This document shows positions 1 to 4,723 of a stretch of DNA of 5,720 nucleotides, piece by piece. How positions within the stretch are numbered: the first letter of the stretch is position 1; each line of letters begins with the position of its first letter. The stretch covers positions 1 through 5,720 of the forward strand of contig JAZONV010000006.1 of NCBI GenBank assembly GCA_045654685.1, written 5' to 3'. A program made the position numbers and the translations under genes. Origin of the DNA: RGIG1828 sp045654685. Its GTDB lineage: Bacteria; Bacillota; Clostridia; UMGS1810. The notes under the pieces are model-generated. The model had not been told where the DNA came from. It did not search any database and worked only from the letters and a program-made list of their open reading frames with translations.

Positions 1-16
1 AACACTGTGGCGAAAG

Positions 17-65
17 CCCTCCTTGCCTAAAGGAGGGTGGCACGCGTCAGCGTGACGGGAGGATT
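17..65 (+). repeat. Short two-hairpin intergenic repeat element (element A)
   Basis: No gene is visible in the first 229 bases. This element folds as two neighbouring hairpins. CCCTCCTT (17-24) pairs with AAGGAGGG (30-37) around a GCCTA loop, and CACGC (41-45) pairs with GCGTG (50-54) around a GTCA loop. The unit then ends in GGGAGGATT (57-65), whose GGAGG could instead pair with the CCTCC at 18-22 and enclose both hairpins. The order of parts and the GCCTA loop match the core of the 141-bp repeats at 74-214 and 5580-5720, although the second stem differs in sequence. It is probably a member of the same dispersed, REP-like family. It may begin before the window. Confidence 0.6.
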
Positions 66-73
66 CATTTTAT

Positions 74-214
74 AACTCAAGCACTTATAAATACTGCATT
101 TGTGCACATTCAAATCCCTCCACCAAACTATCGTTTGGTCCCCCTCCCTTTAGGCAAGGGAGGCAACGCTCTGGTGCAAAATTCATCTTCAAACAGAGCG
201 ACAAACTCCAATTT
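74..214 (-). repeat. Left copy of a 141-bp inverted repeat (element B)
   Basis: This stretch is the reverse complement of 5580-5720 with four mismatches over 141 bp (position 81 and three adjacent bases at 196-198), so the copies are about 97% identical. Its core holds two hairpins: ACCAAAC (122-128) with GTTTGGT (133-139) around TATC, and CCTCCCTT (143-150) with AAGGGAGG (156-163) around TAGGC. This copy can form a third stem, CGCTCTG (167-173) with CAGAGCG (194-200), which the right copy cannot. Open reading frames crossing it look like chance products of the repeat. No transposase lies nearby. I infer a dispersed, non-autonomous repeat. The left edge coincides with the end of the window on the other side, so the true unit may be longer. 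Confidence 0.9.
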
Positions 215-229
215 ACCACATAATCGTTG

Positions 230-257
230 TTGATTTTTACGCATATTGTGGTATAAT
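230..257 (+). promoter_or_regulatory. Sigma-A-type promoter of the YitT-like/prmA operon
   Basis: A perfect -10 box TATAAT (252-257) is preceded by TGG (249-251), giving an extended -10. A -35-like TTGATT (230-235) lies 16 bp upstream. The box begins 16 bp inside the end of the 141-bp repeat and 42-47 bp before the start codon, leaving a short leader with no riboswitch-like structure. A TTGTTG two bases earlier is an alternative -35 with 18-bp spacing. Confidence 0.65.
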
Positions 258-298
258 AAATATATGAAACGCTAATGGGATTTACAAGGACGTGAAAT

Positions 299-1150
299 GT
301 GATGAACAAACAAAAAAGCCTTAAAAACTTCTTCATTATGAGCCTCGGATGCATACTTTTATCTGTGGGAGTATACTTTTTCAAAATCCCCAACGGATTT
401 GCAACGGGCGGAGTGACCGGTATCGGAACAATCCTTGGGAAAATAACCCCCATAACCCCGGCGGTATGGATCTGGATTTTGAATATTGCACTTTTGGTGC
501 TGGGGTTTTTCTTCCTTGGCAAAAAGAACGTTTTTAAAACTGTGTATTGCAGTATGCTCTATTCGGCAATCACATATCTTTTTGAGGTTTTTTATCCCAT
601 TTCACACCCTCTCACAAATCAACCTTTCATGGAGCTTGCATATGCAATGCTTCTCACATCCATCGGCTCTGCCATGATTTTTAATGTGGGTTCATCATCG
701 GGCGGAACGGACATTGCCGCTTTGATTTTGAAAAAATTCACAAACATAGATGTGGGGAAAGCCCTTCTGGCAGTTGACTTTATTGTGGCTTCAAGTTCGT
801 TTTTCGTGTTTGATGTTCAGGTAGGGCTGTTTTCTTTGATGGGACTTTTTGCAAAGGCTTTCATTGTGGACATGGTAATAGAAAGCATGAACACCTGCAA
901 ATATTTCATTGTAATCACCACAAAACGTGAGGAAATATCGGAATATATCATGTCAAAACTTCATCACGGAGTGACTGTTGGAAAAGTTGTGGGTGAATAT
1001 ACCATGGAAGAAAAGGCTATGATTCACACAGTATGCAGAAGAATTGAAGCTGTAAAACTTCGAAACAAAGTGAAAGAAATTGACCCTCATTCTTTTGTTA
1101 TAATAACCACAAGCAGCGAAATTATAGGCAGAGGATTCAGAAGCGTTTGA
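299..1150 (+). CDS. YitT family membrane protein (YitT_membrane + DUF2179)
   Basis: This is an integral membrane protein of the YitT family (older name DUF161) with a C-terminal cytosolic DUF2179 domain. The family is widespread in Firmicutes and often present in several paralogues. Its transport substrate is not established, so no function is assigned. About six hydrophobic segments are visible, near residues 11-28, 55-73, 78-98, 111-130, 155-173 and 176-196. Family hallmarks are IPNGFATGGVTGIG (30-43) and the glycine-rich GSSSGGTDIAA (131-141). From about residue 200 the soluble tail YFIVITTKREEI through GRGF matches DUF2179. The 283-residue length is normal. Translation may begin at GTG 299 or at ATG 302; AAGGA (286-290) sits 8 or 11 bases upstream, so both are possible. 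It ends in TGA 31 bp before prmA and is probably cotranscribed with it. Confidence 0.9.
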   Translation: MMNKQKSLKNFFIMSLGCILLSVGVYFFKIPNGFATGGVTGIGTILGKITPITPAVWIWILNIALLVLGFFFLGKKNVFKTVYCSMLYSAITYLFEVFYPISHPLTNQPFMELAYAMLLTSIGSAMIFNVGSSSGGTDIAALILKKFTNIDVGKALLAVDFIVASSSFFVFDVQVGLFSLMGLFAKAFIVDMVIESMNTCKYFIVITTKREEISEYIMSKLHHGVTVGKVVGEYTMEEKAMIHTVCRRIEAVKLRNKVKEIDPHSFVIITTSSEIIGRGFRSV

Positions 1151-1165
1151 TTTTAATATGATACT

Positions 1166-1171
1166 AAGGAG
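1166..1171 (+). promoter_or_regulatory. Ribosome binding site fixing the prmA start
   Basis: AAGGAG lies 10 bases before ATG 1182. An in-frame ATG at 1158 would add eight residues (MILRRLTK), but it lies upstream of this site and has no Shine-Dalgarno of its own. PrmA proteins also typically begin close to the MEWTQVS-like sequence, so 1182 is preferred. Confidence 0.85.
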
Positions 1172-1181
1172 ACTGACAAAA

Positions 1182-2150
1182 ATGGAATGGACACAAGTGA
1201 GCATATTTACCACGGCAGAAGGAATAGACAGAGTGTGTGACATGCTGTCGGATTTGGGAATTGACGGCGTTGAAATTGAAGACGAACAGGATTTCAAAGA
1301 TTTTCTTGAAGAAAACAAAAAATATTGGGACTATGTTGACGATGACCTTTTGAAAGAAAAGGCAAAAGAAACCTGCGTCAAGGTTTATCTTGAATCGGAC
1401 AACACCTTTGATGGAAGAAAAAAAGAAATTGAAAACGCTCTTTTGAATCTGAAAAAAGAAGACACAGAAAACAAATGGGGAAGACTCTCTCTGGATACTG
1501 CCACTCTTTTTGAAGAAGACTGGGCAAACAACTGGAAGCAATATTTTCACCCCATAGAAGTTGGTGAAAAAATTCTCATTCAGCCAAGTTGGGAAGAACT
1601 TGAAGGTGAAACAGACAGAATTGTTTTCACGGTGAACCCCGGAATGACTTTCGGCACAGGAACTCACCACACCACAAAACTTTGCATCGAAGAACTTGAA
1701 AAGGTTGTAAACAAGGATTCAAGCGTTTTAGATTTGGGATGCGGAAGCGGAATTTTGTCCATCATATCCCTGCTTCTTGGTGCAAAGGAAGCCTATGCGG
1801 TAGACATTGACCCTGCATGTGAACATGTGGCAAGGGAAAATGCCGAGATGAATGGTGTTGACCTTTCAAAATATCACATATATTCAGGTGATGTTACAAA
1901 TAACACCAAACTTTTTGAAACCCTGAATATCAGAAAATATGACGTTATTGTGGCAAACATTGTTGCAGATGTTATAATCGCAATACTGCCAACAGTTAAA
2001 AAACTGATAAAAGAAAACGGCACATTTATATGTTCCGGAATCATTGAAGAAAGACTTTCAGATGTTAAAGAAGCCATGAAGAAAGAAGGAATTGACTCAT
2101 CCTTTGTTAAATATTCAGGTGGCTGGTGTGCTATAAATACAATTATGTAA
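1182..2150 (+). CDS. prmA: Ribosomal protein L11 methyltransferase PrmA
   Basis: PrmA is a cytosolic SAM-dependent enzyme that methylates amino groups of ribosomal protein L11. The 322 residues match the family length. After a variable N-terminal substrate-recognition domain (about 1-110), the linker WANNWKQYFHP (114-124) leads into the methyltransferase domain. NPGMTFGTGTHHTT (152-165) is the PrmA signature. VLDLGCGSGIL (182-192) is motif I for SAM binding, and the acidic AVDIDP (206-211) follows it. VIVANIVADVI (255-265) corresponds to motif IV, where PrmA has an ANI core rather than the NPPY of other methyltransferases. The C-terminal SGGWCAI (312-318) is also typical. It follows the YitT-like gene by 31 bp, probably in one transcript. 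A 75-bp repeat begins directly after its TAA stop. The N-terminal part is lysine- and glutamate-rich, with no sign of damage. Confidence 0.97.
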   Translation: MEWTQVSIFTTAEGIDRVCDMLSDLGIDGVEIEDEQDFKDFLEENKKYWDYVDDDLLKEKAKETCVKVYLESDNTFDGRKKEIENALLNLKKEDTENKWGRLSLDTATLFEEDWANNWKQYFHPIEVGEKILIQPSWEELEGETDRIVFTVNPGMTFGTGTHHTTKLCIEELEKVVNKDSSVLDLGCGSGILSIISLLLGAKEAYAVDIDPACEHVARENAEMNGVDLSKYHIYSGDVTNNTKLFETLNIRKYDVIVANIVADVIIAILPTVKKLIKENGTFICSGIIEERLSDVKEAMKKEGIDSSFVKYSGGWCAINTIM

Positions 2151-2225
2151 TTTGTCAATTTGCCGAAAAAGAAAATAAAGCGCAAAGGGGATTGAAAGGG
2201 GTAGCCCCTTTCAGAAAAAGAAAAA
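2151..2225 (+). repeat. 75-bp direct repeat, copy 1 (R1)
   Basis: This segment recurs at 2394-2468 with one difference in 75 positions (2157 A versus 2400 G); the last 68 bp are identical. It carries an 8-bp stem, GAAAGGGG with CCCCTTTC around TAG, flanked by A/G-rich sequence (AAAAAGAAAA). The hairpin is not followed by T residues on either strand, so it is not a typical terminator. It starts at the base after the prmA stop and would form the 3' end of that transcript. A reading frame across it (2126-2350) appears to be a chance product. Confidence 0.9.
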
Positions 2226-2334
2226 GCTCTATGATTATAAAGCATTTTGACGGTGCTTTGTTGTATGTGTTTTCGCACAAAGCTGTGGTGAAGAAAAAAA
2301 TTCCGCCTGTTTTCTTTTGCGAAAGCAAAGGGAT
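2226..2334. other. Gene-free spacer between the direct repeats, with small hairpins
   Basis: I see no convincing gene in the 376 bases between prmA and rsmE. Besides the repeats, the spacer holds two small dyads. AAAGCA (2239-2244) pairs with TGCTTT (2254-2259) and is followed by a T/G-rich run, so it could be a weak prmA terminator. CTTTTGC (2314-2320) pairs with GCAAAGG (2325-2331) around a GAAA tetraloop, using G-T wobbles at the base. Neither is strong enough for a definite assignment. Confidence 0.4.
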
Positions 2335-2396
2335 AAAAAACAGAGATTAAGCGAATCAGGAGCCGTCAGGCGACATTATGAGCGACTCTGTTTTTT
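2335..2396 (+). terminator. Possible rho-independent terminator between prmA and rsmE
   Basis: AAAAAACAGAG (2335-2345) is the exact reverse complement of CTCTGTTTTTT (2386-2396). On the plus strand this gives a CAGAG/CTCTG stem ending in six T residues, as in an intrinsic terminator, and the mirrored A tract would serve the other strand. The weakness is the 40-base interior, much longer than a normal loop, though it contains a nested GCC-GTCA-GGC hairpin (2362-2371). Its place between prmA and the rsmE promoter fits a terminator for the upstream operon. Confidence 0.45.
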
Positions 2397-2468
2397 GTCG
2401 ATTTGCCGAAAAAGAAAATAAAGCGCAAAGGGGATTGAAAGGGGTAGCCCCTTTCAGAAAAAGAAAAA
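2394..2468 (+). repeat. 75-bp direct repeat, copy 2 (R2)
   Basis: This is the second copy of the repeat at 2151-2225, offset by 243 bp. It has the same GAAAGGGG-TAG-CCCCTTTC hairpin and purine-rich end. The copy stops five bases before the -35 box of the rsmE promoter. It also overlaps the T tract of the dyad at 2335-2396, so that structure may be part of a larger composite repeat. Near identity of the copies suggests recent duplication or ongoing gene conversion. Confidence 0.9.
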
Positions 2469-2473
2469 AACTC

Positions 2474-2503
2474 TTGACTAAACAGGGGTATTATTGATAT
2501 AAT
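2474..2503 (+). promoter_or_regulatory. Sigma-A promoter of the rsmE-dtd operon
   Basis: TTGACT (2474-2479) and a perfect TATAAT (2498-2503) are separated by 18 bp, and TGA (2495-2497) makes the -10 extended. The rsmE start codon follows 23 bp after the -10. This is the strongest promoter in the window by eye, and it shares the ten-base string CTCTTGACTA with the rluB promoter. Confidence 0.8.
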
Positions 2504-2526
2504 GTATTGGTTAAGAGGTGTAACAT

Positions 2527-3261
2527 ATGCACAGATTTTTTACAGACACATCTTTGGATGGAGAAAACTGCGTGACAATCACAGGTGAAGATGTTTTACA
2601 CATAACCCGTGTGCTCCGCTTAAAAGAAGACGATGACATCATTGTGTGCGACTCAAACGGAACAGACTGTGTATGCTCCATAACTTCTTTTTCAAAAGAT
2701 GAAGTTAATGCCGTAATATTAAGGCGTGGAAAGTGCTTGAGCGAGCCTCCGGTGAACATAACTCTTTATCAGGGTGTCCCAAAAGGGGACAAACTTGACA
2801 CCATAGTTCAGAAATGTGTTGAACTGGGTGCTGTGAGGATTGTTCCCGTTGCAATGAAAAGAAGCGTTGCCGTTATAAAGGACAGCGAAAAAAAGAGACA
2901 AAGGCTCAAAAAAATTGCAGACGAGGCGGCAAAACAATGTTCAAGAGGCAGACTTATTGATGTGGATTCGGTAATGACTTTTAAACAGGCAATGGAAGAT
3001 TCAAAAGACGGTTTTGATTTGAAGCTTCTCCCCTATGAAGATGAAAAAGTCAAGTCCATGAAAGAATTGCTCAAAGAAAAAAATGATGCAAAATCCATAT
3101 GCATTTTCATTGGTCCTGAAGGAGGATTTGACCCGTCAGAGGTTGAACTTGCAAAGGAAAACGGATTTCATTCGGTTTCCATGGGTCCGAGAATCATGCG
3201 CACAGAAACCGCACCCCTTGCTGCCATAACCGCAGTTATGTATGAACTGGGCGACTGGTGA
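2527..3261 (+). CDS. rsmE: 16S rRNA (uracil(1498)-N3)-methyltransferase RsmE
   Basis: RsmE is a SPOUT-class, SAM-dependent enzyme that makes m3U1498 in 16S rRNA of the small ribosomal subunit. The 244 residues match the family. The N-terminal PUA-like domain opens with the usual MHRFF and carries HITRVLRLKEDD (25-36). The methyltransferase domain begins near YQGVPKGDKLD (81-91), with the common VQKCVELG at 94-101. The knotted SAM-binding region shows IGPEGGF (195-201) and MGPRIMRTETA (219-229), the most diagnostic signatures of the family. The ATG has AGAGGTG (2514-2520) six bases upstream. It begins its own transcription unit from the promoter at 2474-2503. An 81-bp gap with no terminator separates it from the interrupted membrane-protein gene, so read-through into that gene and dtd is likely. 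Confidence 0.97.
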   Translation: MHRFFTDTSLDGENCVTITGEDVLHITRVLRLKEDDDIIVCDSNGTDCVCSITSFSKDEVNAVILRRGKCLSEPPVNITLYQGVPKGDKLDTIVQKCVELGAVRIVPVAMKRSVAVIKDSEKKRQRLKKIADEAAKQCSRGRLIDVDSVMTFKQAMEDSKDGFDLKLLPYEDEKVKSMKELLKEKNDAKSICIFIGPEGGFDPSEVELAKENGFHSVSMGPRIMRTETAPLAAITAVMYELGDW

Positions 3262-3302
3262 GATACTAAAGAAAGTTTTATTTCATTATACTAATATATG
3301 TT

Positions 3303-3326
3303 GGAATTTATATACAGATAAATTCC
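3303..3326. promoter_or_regulatory. 9-bp perfect dyad in the leader of the interrupted gene
   Basis: GGAATTTAT (3303-3311) and ATAAATTCC (3318-3326) are perfect inverted repeats around ATACAG. No T tract follows, so it is not a terminator. It ends six bases before the GGAG ribosome binding site (3333-3336). It also lies 10 bp after a -10-like TATACT (3287-3292), which has no good -35. It could be a protein-binding site or an mRNA leader hairpin, but in such AT-rich DNA chance is possible. Confidence 0.35.
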
Positions 3327-3342
3327 GGAACTGGAGTTCAAT

Positions 3343-3870
3343 ATGAGAAAAAACAAGAAAAATTTTAGCCAGATGACAAAAAATTCTAAAGAGGTCATTC
3401 ACAACAAAGCAAAGGCTCTGGAAAGAGAATCAAACATCACTCTTATTTCCGTTATGGTAATAATTGTTTCTTTCTTCCTGCTTTTATACATTCACAGCGC
3501 ATTTAAAACAAATTATACTATGGCACTGGGAATCATAAATGTTGTTGATGTTTTGTTTGTTCTTGCAGCTATAGTATGCATTGTATATGCCACATGAAAA
3601 AAGAAAACATTCCTTTGGGAATATGCAATCTTTGCTCTTATTATGGCAGTTTTCTACTATCTTCTCCCCAGAGGCACATCGGGCATCCCCGGTCTTGTTT
3701 CTGAAAAAGACGGTATGATAGTAATCTCATCTTTTGCTGAAAAACTTTCTAAAATTATTTCAAGCCAGAATATTATCTATGCTTTGTGGGGAATTAATGT
3801 TATATATTGCATATTCACAATTATTTTCCATTCTGCAAGATATACCAAAATCAAAAAGGGTAATATGTAA
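3343..3870 (+). pseudogene. Four-helix membrane protein gene interrupted by an in-frame TGA
   Basis: I do not recognise the family. Two stretches in the same frame, 84 codons (3343-3594) and 90 codons (3598-3867), are separated only by TGA at 3595-3597. Read through, they give a 175-position protein with a basic N-terminus (RKNKK) and four hydrophobic segments near 32-52, 60-82, 91-107 and 142-162. It ends in the basic KIKKGNM. The stop sits in a predicted cytoplasmic loop just before KKK, so the halves form one sensible positive-inside topology. The start has GGAG six bases upstream. The second half has no credible start: ATG 3643 lacks a ribosome binding site and cuts into helix three. The final TAA overlaps the dtd ATG. 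CGA to TGA or TGG to TGA would explain the stop. A sequencing error, a truncated two-helix product or recoding are alternatives. Confidence 0.75.
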
Positions 3871-4325
3871 TGAAAATTGTTATTCAAAGAGTAAAATATG
3901 CCTCCGTTACGGTGGATGGCAAAATATGCGGAAAAATAGACCAAGGCCTCATGGCCTTGGTCGGTTTTTGTGAAAAAGATTCTGCCAATCTTCTTGAACC
4001 CATGGCAGAAAAAATGATAAACTTAAGAATTTTTGAAGATGATGACGAAAAAATGAACTTGTCTCTTTTGGATGTGGAAGGAAATCTCCTTGCCATATCA
4101 CAGTTCACTTTGTATGCCGATTGCAAAAAAGGCAGACGGCCATCTTTCAATCTTGCAAAAAGAGCAGATGAAGCAAATGACCTTTATGAAAAGTTCGTGA
4201 AAATCTGCCAAGAAAAAATGGGTAAAAAAGTTGAAACCGGAATTTTCGGCGCAGATATGAAAGTTGAACTTTTAAATGACGGACCGGTCACAATAATTCT
4301 TGATTCTGATGAGATTGTAAAGTAA
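3870..4325 (+). CDS. dtd: D-aminoacyl-tRNA deacylase Dtd
   Basis: Dtd is a cytosolic homodimer that hydrolyses D-amino acids (and glycine misattached to tRNA-Ala) from tRNAs, a proofreading step that keeps them out of proteins. The 151 residues are the full family length. MKIVIQRVKYASVTVDG (1-17) is the standard opening. SQFTLYAD (77-84) carries the catalytic-pocket SQxT motif, followed by the typical KKGRRPSF (86-93). NDGPVTIILDS (136-146) contains the Gly-cisPro motif that excludes L-amino acids. The ATG shares its A with the upstream TAA (TAATG), indicating translational coupling to the interrupted gene. AAAAGGG ending nine bases upstream gives it its own ribosome binding site. The coding region contains a perfect 10-bp hairpin (3939-3962). 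It converges with the minus-strand gene, with only 5 bp between the stops. Confidence 0.97.
   Translation: MKIVIQRVKYASVTVDGKICGKIDQGLMALVGFCEKDSANLLEPMAEKMINLRIFEDDDEKMNLSLLDVEGNLLAISQFTLYADCKKGRRPSFNLAKRADEANDLYEKFVKICQEKMGKKVETGIFGADMKVELLNDGPVTIILDSDEIVK
3932..3962 (-). terminator. Intrinsic terminator-like hairpin inside dtd, facing the leftward operon
   Basis: GACCAAGGCC (3939-3948) and GGCCTTGGTC (3953-3962) form a perfect GC-rich 10-bp stem with a 4-base loop. Read on the minus strand the stem is followed at once by TATTTTT (3938-3932), a good intrinsic terminator for transcripts coming from rluB and the GNAT-like gene. On the plus strand it is followed by GGTTTTTG, a less favourable tract, and dtd translation would mask it. 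It lies about 370 bases past the stop of the leftward gene. No better leftward terminator is visible nearer. Confidence 0.6.
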
Positions 4326-4330
4326 AAAAA

Positions 4331-4723
4331 TTAACAATCGTGTACCGAAAAGTACCCGTCAAGACAAAGGGAAAAACGCTTGGGTTCGCAAGGGAAACAT
4401 TCAATTGACACTTCCTCATATTCCTTAAATCTCAATGCCGTGAAAAGTCTTTTGTCGTCAATGTCGGAAAAGACAAATCTCACCCCTGAAAGGTCAAGGA
4501 GATTGAGAATGGATTTTCCGAGACCAAAATCCATTTCGAACATCTTATATTCATCCGTGGTTTCAATCTTTGTGATATATGCACATTCTCCGCACACTTT
4601 TGCTGCGGCTACTCCAAATATGGTTTCCCCGTCTTTTGCACTCATAACAACTGTATCGGAGACGTTTTCAATTCCGAATCTTGCGAAGACAGCGCTGTCT
4701 TCGCATTTTTTTATTTCTATCAT
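4331..4723 (-). CDS. Small uncharacterised protein, probably GNAT-like fold
   Basis: The 130-residue soluble product has no signal peptide or membrane segment. I do not recognise a named family. The pattern of beta strands (VVMSAKDGETIFGVAAAKV, 25-43; CAYITKIET, 47-55), a following glycine-bearing helix (MDFGLGKSILNLLDLSG, 64-80) and a late TALRFKEYEE (95-104) resembles compact GNAT acetyltransferases. The usual acetyl-CoA loop Q/RxxGxG/A is not clean, so activity is uncertain. It has seven cysteines, including CGEC (44-47) and CFPC (109-112). Its ATG overlaps the rluB TGA as ATGA, and AAGGTG (4736-4731) inside the end of rluB lies 7 bases upstream, so the two are translationally coupled. A strong palindrome with a plus-strand T tract occupies codons 7-14. 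It stops 5 bp from dtd. Confidence 0.8.
   Translation of the reverse strand: MIEIKKCEDSAVFARFGIENVSDTVVMSAKDGETIFGVAAAKVCGECAYITKIETTDEYKMFEMDFGLGKSILNLLDLSGVRFVFSDIDDKRLFTALRFKEYEEVSIECFPCEPKRFSLCLDGYFSVHDC
4682..4712 (+). terminator. 24-bp perfect palindrome plus T tract: rightward terminator inside the GNAT-like gene
   Basis: Positions 4682-4705 form a perfect 24-bp palindrome; its left half is TGCGAAGACAGC. As RNA it makes a 10-bp stem with a GCGC loop, and on the plus strand it is followed by seven T residues (4706-4712). That is a classic intrinsic terminator for the rsmE-dtd transcript, about 360 bases past the dtd stop. On the minus strand no T tract follows, so it should not stop transcription of the gene that contains it. 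Confidence 0.75.

Noticed and set aside
215..298. Riboswitch or attenuator in the leader of the YitT-like gene
   Set aside because: The leader after the promoter is only about 35 bases and has no stem with a T tract or known aptamer pattern.
85..522. Minus-strand open reading frame of 145 codons
   Set aside because: It crosses the 141-bp repeat, the promoter and the N-terminal part of the YitT-like gene in antisense, with no ribosome binding site or recognisable domain.
2126..2350. Plus-strand open reading frame of 74 codons after prmA
   Set aside because: It starts inside the end of prmA and its body is the translated 75-bp repeat and hairpins. The composition is not protein-like.
3595..3597. 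TGA as selenocysteine or as a reassigned Trp codon
   Set aside because: TGA ends three conserved genes at their expected family lengths and Trp uses TGG, so reassignment is unlikely. No redox-type context or evident SECIS-like stem-loop directly follows the codon. Recoding cannot be excluded from sequence alone.
3597..3603. A AAA AAG-type slippery heptamer for programmed frameshifting
   Set aside because: It lies after the stop codon, both halves of the gene are already in one frame, and the -1 and +1 frames do not continue the membrane protein.
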